Part shown: positions 8,780 through 15,299 of the stretch, one piece after another
Layout of the letters: the number at the start of each line of letters is the position of its first letter
How positions within the stretch are numbered: the first letter of the stretch is position 1
Program-made: the position numbers and the translations under genes
NCBI GenBank assembly: GCA_045039925.1
Contig: CP108400.1
Span: 5,208,001-5,272,000, forward strand
Source: Yinghuangia sp045039925
GTDB lineage: Bacteria > Actinomycetota > Actinomycetes > Streptomycetales > Streptomycetaceae
DNA: 64,000 nt
Direction: 5' to 3'
Notes under the pieces: model-generated
Databases searched by the model: none
What the model was told of the DNA's origin: nothing
The model's input: only the letters and a program-made list of their open reading frames with translations

Positions 8780-10078
8780 TCAGGTGCGCGGCGTTTCCCC
8801 GGTCTTCGGCGAGGACAACACGCACGGCAGCTCCATGGTGACCGTCGTCGGGCCGCCCTGGGGGCTCACCAGGGCGAGGATCCCGTCGAATGTACCGAGC
8901 CTGCGCTCGATCCCGCGAAGTCCCGTGCCCTTGTCCAGCGCCGCACCGCCGCGGCCGTCGTCGGTCACCTCGATACGCAGCCGGCCCGCGCGGTACCGCA
9001 GGTCGATCCAGACGTTCTGCGCACCGGCGTGCTTGGCGACGTTCGTCAGCACCTCGTTGACCGCGAAGTAGCCGGCCGACTCGACCGGAGCCTCCAGGCG
9101 GCCCGGCACGTCCACCGTCACCTCGACGTGCAGCGGGCTCTCCAGCGCGAGGGCGCGCACCGCGTCGCCCAGGCCGCGGTCGGCGAGGACCGGCGGGTGG
9201 ATGCCGCGTACCAGGTCGCGCAGTTCGTGCAGCGCCTTGGCGGACGCCTCACGGGTCTCGGTGAGCAGCGCGCGGGCCGCCTCGGGGTTCGTCTCCAAGA
9301 GCGCCTCCGCGGCACCGAGGTTCATGCCCATCGCGACCAGCCGGGCCTGGGCGCCGTCGTGCAGGTCGCGCTCGATGCGGCGGAGCTCGGCGGCGGACGC
9401 GTCGACCGCGTCGGTACGGCTGACCGTCAGCTGCGCCACCCGCAGCCGCATCTCCGCCTTCTGGGTCGGCGCCAGCAGCGAACGCGTGAACACCGAATGA
9501 GCCTTGAGCACGGCCGGCGCGATCGCGAAGCCGATGAAGATGTACGCGATGCCGAGCAGCACCGCGAGCATCGCGCGGCCGTCGCTGTCCACCTTGAGGA
9601 ACGTGTACCAGCCGCTGTCGCCCGCGTCGGCCAGGACGTCCCACAGGAACGGCTGGAGCAGGCCGAACACGCCCTGCACGATGAACCCGAGCGCCAGGAT
9701 CGCCAGGAAAAGCCCCACGACCCAGTCCGCGATCAGCCACAGCAGGTCGCGCCACGTCGCCGGGTCGCCCAGCATGTGGCGGCAGCGCTGGACGACACCG
9801 ACGAGGCCCCGGGCGTACTCGGGCTCGGGACGGTAGGGGCGCGGGATCTCCACGCCCGTCCAGCTCAGCGAGCGGCGCCGGGCCAGGTCGGCGAGCGACC
9901 GGGTCGCGATGACCAGCACCGGGACGACGAGCACGCCGATGCCGATGAGCATCAGCGGCAGGAACGTCACCGTCAGGCAGAACAAGACCAGCCCGGGAAT
10001 CATCGCCGGAACGAGCCACAACCCCCGCAGCGCCGCGATCCCCCCGCGCCGGAAGCCGAAACCGGCCTCTGCACTCAT
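8780..10078 (-). CDS. Sensor histidine kinase (HisKA_3 type)
   Basis: 432 residues from the ATG at 10078, with GAGGAGGAG directly upstream. The first ~200 residues hold a run of membrane segments ('LVPAMIPGLVLFCLTVTF', 'LVVPVLVI', 'WVVGLFLAILALGF', 'GIAYIFIGFAIAPAV'), typical of the 'sensor domain' kinases of actinomycetes. The phospho-acceptor box is 'IERDLHDGAQARLVAMGM' and the ATPase domain has 'NEVLTNVAKHA' and 'VTDDGRGG....GTGLRGIERR'. Its cognate response regulator is at 6387-7031. A 189-bp duplication restored its 3' end, so the protein is full length but ends GETPRT instead of the original SPS. Confidence 0.92.
   Translation of the reverse strand: MSAEAGFGFRRGGIAALRGLWLVPAMIPGLVLFCLTVTFLPLMLIGIGVLVVPVLVIATRSLADLARRRSLSWTGVEIPRPYRPEPEYARGLVGVVQRCRHMLGDPATWRDLLWLIADWVVGLFLAILALGFIVQGVFGLLQPFLWDVLADAGDSGWYTFLKVDSDGRAMLAVLLGIAYIFIGFAIAPAVLKAHSVFTRSLLAPTQKAEMRLRVAQLTVSRTDAVDASAAELRRIERDLHDGAQARLVAMGMNLGAAEALLETNPEAARALLTETREASAKALHELRDLVRGIHPPVLADRGLGDAVRALALESPLHVEVTVDVPGRLEAPVESAGYFAVNEVLTNVAKHAGAQNVWIDLRYRAGRLRIEVTDDGRGGAALDKGTGLRGIERRLGTFDGILALVSPQGGPTTVTMELPCVLSSPKTGETPRT
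8801..8989. repeat. 189-bp direct repeat, copy B
   Basis: Second copy of the sequence at 7007-7195 (two mismatches), forming the in-frame 3' end of the intact kinase gene. Beyond 8989 the kinase continues, whereas beyond 7195 the sequence is unrelated. This marks the right boundary of the inserted segment. Confidence 0.95.
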
Positions 10079-10396
10079 GACTCCTCCTCGGTACTTCCGG
10101 CTCGGCCCGGACCATCGGGCCAGGGCCATCGGGCTCTTCTTCCTACACCAAGGAGTCTGCCGATCCGGGACCCCGCGGGCACTGGCCCCCGCCCCCGGAC
10201 CGGGGTGGGTCCAGGCCCACCTTCCGGCGGGGGCGCGCCGGGTGACGCGTCCGATTTCCGCTGGTCACGCGAGGTCCGATTACCGCCAGCACGGTCCGGC
10301 GCGGTCGCGCAGTCTGGTGGTGGTGACGGCGGCACAGGGCCCGTGCGCCGGACACCGTCCCCTTACTCCCCTCTTCCTTCGTGGAAAGGCACAGCC
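10079..10396. other. Divergent intergenic region
   Basis: 318 bp between the kinase start and the SDR start. It holds the kinase ribosome binding site at its left edge and presumably two divergent promoters. Apart from GC-rich sequence and a repeated 'ccatcggGc' word near 10110-10135, I see no clear operator or hairpin. Confidence 0.4.
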
Positions 10397-11161
10397 ATGT
10401 CTTCGCGCCTCGAGTCCAAGGTCGTCATCGTCACCGGCGGCACCTCGGGAATGGGCCTCGCCGTCGCCCACCGCCTCGCCTCCGAGGGCGCCGCCGTCGT
10501 CCTCGGCGCCCGCCGCAAGGACGTCGGCGAGCAGGCCGCCGCGGACGTCCGGGCGGCTGGCGGCCGGGCCCTCTTCGTCCCCGCGGACGTCACCGTCGAG
10601 GAGGACGCCGCCACCCTGGTCGCCGCCGCGGTCGCCGAATTCGGGCGGCTGGACGGAGCGTTCAACAACGCGGGCGGCATGAACGCGTTCGGCCCGGTCC
10701 CGACCGTGGACCGGGGCGCCTGGGACGCCGACATCGCCCAGAACCTCACGAGCGTCTTCTACTGCATGAAGCACCAGCTGCCCGCCATCACCGCGTCGGG
10801 CGGCGGCGGCTCGATCGTCAACAACGCGTCCAACCTCGGCGTGGTCGGCATGCCGGGGGTGGCGGCGTACGTCGCGGCCAAGCACGCCGTGGTCGGCCTG
10901 ACCCGGGCGACCGCGCTGGAGGTGGCGGAGCAGGGCGTACGCGTCAACGCGATCGCCACCGGCGGCGTCGACACCCCGCTGGCCCGCGCCACCATGCTCA
11001 CCAGCGACGAGGCGCACGCGCACATCGCGTCGCTGCACCCGGTGAACCGCATCGCCCAGCCGGCGGAGATCGCGTCGTTCGTGGCGTACCTGCTCAGTGA
11101 CGAGGCCTCCTTCATCACCGGCGCCGCCCTCGCCATCGACGGCGGCTTCACGGCCCGCTGA
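10397..11161 (+). CDS. SDR-family NAD(P)-dependent oxidoreductase
   Basis: 254 residues from the ATG at 10397 (GGAAAGG upstream). It has all classical short-chain dehydrogenase features: cofactor loop 'VTGGTSGMGLA' (residues ~12-22), 'ADVT' near 61, 'FNNAGG' near 90, catalytic Ser in 'SIVNNASNLG' near 138, and Tyr/Lys in 'YVAAKHA' near 156-160. The C-terminal 'AAL AIDGGF' ending matches the family. The Arg after the glycine motif on strand 2 ('LGARRKD') hints at NADP(H). The substrate is unknown; the following gene has a separate promoter. Confidence 0.9.
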   Translation: MSSRLESKVVIVTGGTSGMGLAVAHRLASEGAAVVLGARRKDVGEQAAADVRAAGGRALFVPADVTVEEDAATLVAAAVAEFGRLDGAFNNAGGMNAFGPVPTVDRGAWDADIAQNLTSVFYCMKHQLPAITASGGGGSIVNNASNLGVVGMPGVAAYVAAKHAVVGLTRATALEVAEQGVRVNAIATGGVDTPLARATMLTSDEAHAHIASLHPVNRIAQPAEIASFVAYLLSDEASFITGAALAIDGGFTAR

Positions 11162-11229
11162 ACCGGTCCCGGTCCCCGGGACATCACGCGGGAACCACGC
11201 GGGAATCACGCGTCCGGCTCCGGCGCTGG

Positions 11230-11249
11230 CCTTGACGTCGACGTCAAGG
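11230..11249. promoter_or_regulatory. MerR-type operator (perfect 20-bp palindrome)
   Basis: CCTTGACGTC/GACGTCAAGG is a perfect palindrome 56 bp before the MerR gene start. MerR regulators bind such dyads placed between the -35 and -10 elements of an over-long spacer. A TAGCGT at 11252-11257 could be the -10, with a poor CTGGCC at 11226-11231 as the -35 and 20 bp between them, the spacing typical of MerR-controlled promoters. It probably controls the regulator and the thioredoxin gene behind it. Confidence 0.7.
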
Positions 11250-11305
11250 TCTAGCGTCGGAGCCGACGACGCGGGAGGACGCGGGAGACCGCGGGAGGAG
11301 CGCTC

Positions 11306-11752
11306 ATGCGCATCGGAGAACTGGCCGAACAGGCGGGCACCACGACCCGCACGCTTCGCTACTACGAGGCGCGCGGACTGCTCCCGGCGCGGCGTACCGT
11401 CAACGGCTACCGCGACTACACCGAGGACGACCTGCGGCTCCTGCACCAGATCCGCACGCTGCAGGACTTCGGCTTCGACCTGGAGGACACCCGTCCCTTC
11501 GTGGAATGCCTCCAGGCCGGCCACCCCGCGGGCGACTCCTGCCCGGCCTCCCTCGACGTCTACCGCACCAAGCTCGCCGAACTCGACCTCTGCATCGACC
11601 ACATGATGCGGGTACGCGCCGAGGTCGCCGCCCAGCTGGCCCGCGCCGAGGTCGAGGCCGCGGCGCGTACGCCGGGCGGCCCCGAGCCCAAGTGCGACCT
11701 GTCCCCGTGCGCCCCGGCCGCACCCGCCCCGCGAAAGGACCCCCTCCCGTGA
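11306..11752 (+). CDS. MerR-family transcriptional regulator with Cys-rich C-terminus
   Basis: 148 residues. The winged helix opens 'MRIGELAEQAGTTTRTLRYY' and continues 'GLLPARRTVNGYRDYTEDDL', the canonical MerR DNA-binding domain, followed by the dimerisation coiled coil. The effector region holds several Cys: 'VECLQAG', 'DSCPAS', 'DLCID' and a tail 'KCDLSPC'. They could sense thiol oxidation or a metal. Its TGA overlaps the GTG of the thioredoxin gene (GTGA), so the two are coupled. This supports a thiol-redox role. A perfect dyad operator lies upstream. Confidence 0.9.
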   Translation: MRIGELAEQAGTTTRTLRYYEARGLLPARRTVNGYRDYTEDDLRLLHQIRTLQDFGFDLEDTRPFVECLQAGHPAGDSCPASLDVYRTKLAELDLCIDHMMRVRAEVAAQLARAEVEAAARTPGGPEPKCDLSPCAPAAPAPRKDPLP

Positions 11753-12069
11753 GCACTCTCTCCCCCGTCACCGACGCGACGTTCGCCGACGAGGTACTGG
11801 CCTCCGACACACCCGTCCTGGTCGACTTCACCGCGGCGTGGTGCGGCCCGTGCCGCATGATCGACCCCGTCCTCGGCGACATCGCCGCCGAGGAGTCCCG
11901 CTTCCGCATCGTGAGCCTCGACGTCGACGCAAACCCGGAGACGACCGCCGCCTACGGCGTCCTCTCCATGCCGACGCTCATGCTGTTCCGCGCGGGCGAG
12001 CCGGTGAAGTCCCTGGTCGGCGCCCGCCCCAAGCGCCGCCTCCTGGCCGAACTCGACGAGGTCCTCTAA
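11749..12069 (+). CDS. Thioredoxin
   Basis: 106 residues from a GTG that overlaps the MerR stop; GAAAGGA lies upstream. The active site 'FTAAWCGPCRMI' is at about residues 26-37 and the cis-Pro loop 'SMPTLMLF' near 73. The length is that of a single-domain thioredoxin. It reduces protein disulfides in the cytosol. Coupling to a Cys-rich MerR regulator suggests inducible expression under thiol stress. It is not the trxA/trxB pair normally found near oriC. Confidence 0.93.
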   Translation: MSTLSPVTDATFADEVLASDTPVLVDFTAAWCGPCRMIDPVLGDIAAEESRFRIVSLDVDANPETTAAYGVLSMPTLMLFRAGEPVKSLVGARPKRRLLAELDEVL

Positions 12070-12530
12070 CCCTCCGAGCCGCCGAGCGTGAACCACAGTT
12101 CGGGACGCTCCCACGTGACCCTCGGCGGCCGCGGCGGAACGACCGCGGAACGTACCGCGCCCATCCGCACGTAGAACTCCTCCGCGGGCGGGTGGGACAC
12201 GACCTTCACCTTCGCCACCCCCGCCGCGCGCGCCCGATCGAGCATGTGCCGGACCAACATCCGCCCGACCCCCAGCCCTTGGGCCCGGTCGGCAACGAAC
12301 ATCAGGTCCAGCTCCGGGGGTTCCAGCAGCAGCCCGTAGAACCCGAGCAGAGCCCCGTCCACCTCGTCCTCCGCAAGATGGACGGGGTTCTCCTCGACGT
12401 ACCGCGGAGTGACCTCATACCCCTCGAGAATCGAGGCGTACTCCCCCTCATACGCGCTGACCCCGCGCATGAGCGCACTCAGCCCCCCAGCCTCATCCGG
12501 CCGCGCCCGCCGAAGTCGTACCGTCACCAT
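12066..12530 (-). CDS. GNAT-family N-acetyltransferase
   Basis: 154 residues, ATG at 12530. The acetyl-CoA binding loop is 'AQGLGVGRMLV' (near residue 84; QxxGxG form), preceded by the beta-4 strand 'LDLMFV' and followed by 'AEEFYVRMGAV', the usual C-terminal 'aFYekxGF' element. The stop codons of this gene and thioredoxin overlap on opposite strands by 4 bp. The substrate is unknown. The gene marks the right edge of ordinary chromosomal DNA before the accessory segment. Confidence 0.85.
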   Translation of the reverse strand: MVTVRLRRARPDEAGGLSALMRGVSAYEGEYASILEGYEVTPRYVEENPVHLAEDEVDGALLGFYGLLLEPPELDLMFVADRAQGLGVGRMLVRHMLDRARAAGVAKVKVVSHPPAEEFYVRMGAVRSAVVPPRPPRVTWERPELWFTLGGSEG

Positions 12531-12841
12531 TCCTCACAAACCACGCAGTCGACCAGATTCGGTGGACACCACGAACGACTCTCCGGACGGGCGCAAGTAG
12601 AGGTACCAAAGCACGCAGTCCTGCAGGTCACCCAGGAAAGCTTCGCAACCTGCTCGGGAACCGCCTCGCCGGGGTCCCTCAGCCACTGGAACTCCCCGAC
12701 GAAGCGAGTGGTGTTCAGCACCGGCAGGCTGTCGTAGGGATAGTGCTCGTACAGCTCGCGGCAAGGGCGGTAGTCACCAAAATCCGTGCCACACCAGGCG
12801 GCCGGAAAGCCGATCGCCCCGTTGTAGGTTCTCACTTTCAA
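12524..12841 (-). pseudogene. Frameshifted remnant, possibly SMI1/KNR4-like
   Basis: The first part reads from a TTG at 12841: 'YNGAIGFPAAWCGTDFGDY', then 'LPVLNTTRFVGEFQWLRDPG'. After 'EQVA' (near 12645) sensible coding moves to the other frame, 'AFLGDLQDCVLWYLYLRP', then 'SGESFVVSTESG', ending at 12534. Codon bias (G/C in third position) changes frame at the same place, so a single-base deletion is likely. Alternatively it is a sequencing error. The 'FLGDLQDCVLWY' end loosely recalls SMI1/KNR4 immunity proteins, but this is weak. The N-terminus also looks truncated. Confidence 0.45.
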
Positions 12842-12910
12842 TGTCTTGCGCCGACTTCTGTGACCTGGATGTTCCCCGTCAGTCTCACGACCTGTCGGCC
12901 AGCTGCTGTC

Positions 12911-13239
12911 TCAGAGCGATGTCGTTTCCTCAGGCTGTCCGTCAGCCATCCACGCACACACGGTCACTGCGTGCTCGATGCGGTTGACGGTGCCCTGCTT
13001 GGACGCCGTGTTCCAAGGGTCTCCGCGATCTTGTCGAAGGTGTCGGGAAGGACGTCGAGCAGACTCCAGATCTGTTCGCCGGTGCTGACAGTCAGCAGCT
13101 GCTGGGACGTCCACTGCAGCGGCACCTCGGGACGGTGGGTAAGCCGCTGCACGAGCGTCGGGAACAGGTCGTGCGTCGCCTCCACGGCAAGGTGCTCTTG
13201 GAGCCAGTCGACCGGGCGACGCTGGCTGAAGCCGTGCAT
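12911..13239 (-). pseudogene. Frameshifted hypothetical gene
   Basis: Starts 'MHGFSQRRPVDWLQEHLAVE' at 13239 and runs through 'LLDVLPDTFDKIAETL'. There (near 13015) the high-GC3 frame switches to one reading 'GDPWNTASKQGTVNRIEHAV', then 'TVCAWMADG', with a stop at 12911. Either frame alone gives a nonsense C-terminus. It is therefore best read as a gene broken by one indel, or an assembly error. No family is recognised. Confidence 0.4.
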
Positions 13240-13356
13240 GCCTGCCTCCGTCGACGCGGACGAACAAGGGGACCCATCTACGCTGGCCCCGGCGGCTCAC
13301 GACACTGAGACACGCCGACCGCGTTCCCGGCAACTCACGCAGCCTTCGCCTGGTAC

Positions 13357-14226
13357 TCAGCCCAGGCCAGCGACGAGCTCGACCACCCGGGGGGCGTACG
13401 AGATCAGCGCGGGAATGCCGCTGTCGATCAGGCGGGCCCTGATCCGCTCCCCAGCGCTGAGGCGGGCCGGGGTGTCCTGCTCGGCGTCTTCCAGAATCTC
13501 GACGTCATGGACGAACCCCTCCTGCTCGTCGGGGGCTAGCTGAGGCGCGATGCCACGAAGCTCCTGGATCAGCCCAATCAGGTCGTCGGCGGAGAGGCCG
13601 GTGGTGTTGGTGACGTTCTGGGTGACGTTGACACCCTGGGCACCGGTGCCGCCAACGTGGATGTGCTGGTTGAAGACGGGGCTGGCGCTGTTCTGGTCGT
13701 TCACGAAAGTCCTCACGGTCTTGCCGGACAGGGCACAGTCCCAGCCGCGCGTGGTCAAGGTCAGTTGCTGCGGGGGATCCTCGGGGGTGGCGAAGGCCAG
13801 CCCGTGATCGTGGAGATAGCGGACGGCTCGCAGGATCTCGTCGACCGTCAGGTGGTCGCCGTGGAAGGTGGCCGTGCCGATGAAGCTGGCCAGCTGCAGT
13901 TGGCCGGACGGTTCGGTGTCGGCGGCCTTCATCAGGAGAGTGAGCGCGTGGTCGAGACGGGCACTGGTGCTTCGTAGGTCGGCTTCCAGCCGGTCGACGT
14001 GCTGGAGTCCTGGGGTGGTCACCCGGGCGTCGATGGTCGGGCCGAAAGCGACGGTCAGAAGGACGTGTCCGCGGTGTTCGAGCAGCCGGACGGCCTCCTC
14101 GGCGATCTCGAAGGGGATCATCTGCTCCCGGGCGAACTCGCTGATGTTCACCAGCTCGTACAGGCTGCGGCCGGACCGGCCGACGAGCCACCGCAGCATC
14201 AGGTCCGCGTAGATGTCGGCTGTCAT
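13357..14226 (-). CDS. Unknown protein with winged-helix-like N-terminus and GAQGVNVTQ motif
   Basis: 289 residues. The ATG at 14226 overlaps the stop of the upstream gene (ATGA). The N-terminal ~150 residues show two repeats of a helical/winged-helix style ('LYELVNISEFAREQMIPFEI', then 'EAVRLLEHRGHV'; later 'LTVDEILRAVRYLHDHGLAF'). A beta-type segment follows near 195-220 ('FNQHIHVGGTGAQGVNVTQN'), then a helical C-terminal domain (225-289). The preceding gene has the same N-terminal style and a shorter 'GAQGQNVTQ' end, so the two are related. No family can be named. Short Gly-rich VTQ-type repeats of this sort occur in actinomycete conflict-associated proteins, so a defence role is possible but is only inferred. 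Confidence 0.7.
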   Translation of the reverse strand: MTADIYADLMLRWLVGRSGRSLYELVNISEFAREQMIPFEIAEEAVRLLEHRGHVLLTVAFGPTIDARVTTPGLQHVDRLEADLRSTSARLDHALTLLMKAADTEPSGQLQLASFIGTATFHGDHLTVDEILRAVRYLHDHGLAFATPEDPPQQLTLTTRGWDCALSGKTVRTFVNDQNSASPVFNQHIHVGGTGAQGVNVTQNVTNTTGLSADDLIGLIQELRGIAPQLAPDEQEGFVHDVEILEDAEQDTPARLSAGERIRARLIDSGIPALISYAPRVVELVAGLG

Positions 14227-14873
14227 GACGGTTCCCGGTCGGAAGCAATCTGGGTGACGTTCTGTCCTTGGGCTCCGACGGCACCAGGGGCAATGTGCTG
14301 GATCAGCGTGACCGCCTGCGGCCGCACATACTCACGTACGGGCAAGCCGGACATAAAGCAGGAGTCGCCCTCGGAGGTCAGCCAGGCACCCGTCATCGGG
14401 CCGCCCGTCGTGGTCAGCATGCCCAGCCCGACAAGGTTCACCGACGCCCGGTGCACTTCGTCGTAGGTGAGCTTCGTACCGTGGAAGAGCACATCTGGCG
14501 AGTCGAAGAAGTCGATCAGCTCGACCGGACGGCCCGGCTCCGCCGTCTCGGCCACCCAGGCCAGCAAGGCGTTCTCCGCCCGGAACAGCCGCTCGCGCAC
14601 GCTGCCCGCCGAAGCTTTCCGGCGCTCTGCCTCACGAATTCCGGCCGGGGTCAGCCGGAAGAACAGCACCTCGCCGGAGGCCACCCGGTGCCTGGGCCCC
14701 ACGAATGCCCACCCACGCGCGAGAAGGTGAGCGACAGCACGCTGTGCGGCCTCCGGGTTCCGCCCCGATGTAGGCCACGCCGACAAGCCCATCAGGTGCC
14801 CGGGGTCACCTCCGCACGCCTCGGCGGCCCAGAGCAGGAGATCGTCGCCGAGTGAATCACTGGACATGGACAA
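14223..14873 (-). CDS. Unknown winged-helix-like protein ending in GAQGQNVTQ
   Basis: 216 residues from the ATG at 14873. The first ~90 residues look like a winged-helix domain ('LLLWAAEACGGDP', 'AVAHLLARGWAFVG', 'EVLFFRLTPAGIREAERRK'). A second helical block (~95-160, 'TYDEVHRASVNLVGLGML') resembles the matching part of the downstream protein ('TVDEILRAVRYLHDHGL'). The C-terminus is 'LIQHIAPGAVGAQGQNVTQ'. It is coupled to the downstream gene by a 4-bp ATGA overlap and is probably a product-interacting partner. No known family. Confidence 0.7.
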   Translation of the reverse strand: MSMSSDSLGDDLLLWAAEACGGDPGHLMGLSAWPTSGRNPEAAQRAVAHLLARGWAFVGPRHRVASGEVLFFRLTPAGIREAERRKASAGSVRERLFRAENALLAWVAETAEPGRPVELIDFFDSPDVLFHGTKLTYDEVHRASVNLVGLGMLTTTGGPMTGAWLTSEGDSCFMSGLPVREYVRPQAVTLIQHIAPGAVGAQGQNVTQIASDREPS

Positions 14874-15235
14874 ATCCTACTGGCCGCACACGAGATGCCC
14901 GTTCCGACTGCCAGCCTGATGCCCCACCCACTTCGGTGCCGTCGACAGCACGCTGCCGCTTGCGACACACCCGGCGCGATCACTCGCCCGACTTCGGCGA
15001 GTTGTCCGGGGGCGTGGCCCTCCCGTTCAGAGAGGCGCAGTTCGGCTGTAATCCCGAACCTGATGTCGTACCCCTCCGGGCGGCTGGCGTCTTGGGCCCG
15101 CTGCCACTCAGCGAGAGAGGCGGCTGCGACCGGCGTCAGCTTGGGCCCTTCGAGTTCGATCTGCCGGGTCAGCCAGCCGTCAGCGTCGATTTCGAAGTAG
15201 AACCAAGTGTCTTCTTCATCCCAGTAGCAGGGCAT
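14792..15235 (-). CDS. Hypothetical protein (Trp/Tyr-rich N-terminus)
   Basis: 147 residues if started at ATG 15235 ('MPCYWDEEDTWFYFEIDADG'); a GTG at 15247 is an alternative. The first ~75 residues look authentic and acidic: 'QIELEGPKLTPVAAASLAEW' and 'SRPEGYDIRFGITAEL'. The C-terminal part is Arg/Cys-rich, with poor codon bias, and overlaps the start of the next gene by 82 bp. The real reading frame may therefore end earlier or be frameshifted. Function unknown. It lies next to tniQ and is probably transposon cargo. Confidence 0.45.
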   Translation of the reverse strand: MPCYWDEEDTWFYFEIDADGWLTRQIELEGPKLTPVAAASLAEWQRAQDASRPEGYDIRFGITAELRLSEREGHAPGQLAEVGRVIAPGVSQAAACCRRHRSGWGIRLAVGTGISCAASRICPCPVIHSATISCSGPPRRAEVTPGT

Positions 15236-15299
15236 CCACGTTGTCACTGGACAATGATGACGTTCGCGGTGCCGTGCGTCGGGCTTCTGAGTCCGGTTG

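Noticed and set aside
12823..12960. Candidate left end of the Tn7-like element (TGTAGG at 12823 followed by several TGTC words)
   Set aside because: The following repeats do not match TGTCGGA convincingly, the 5 bp before it (CCCGT) differ from CGTCC, and it lies inside a coding remnant.
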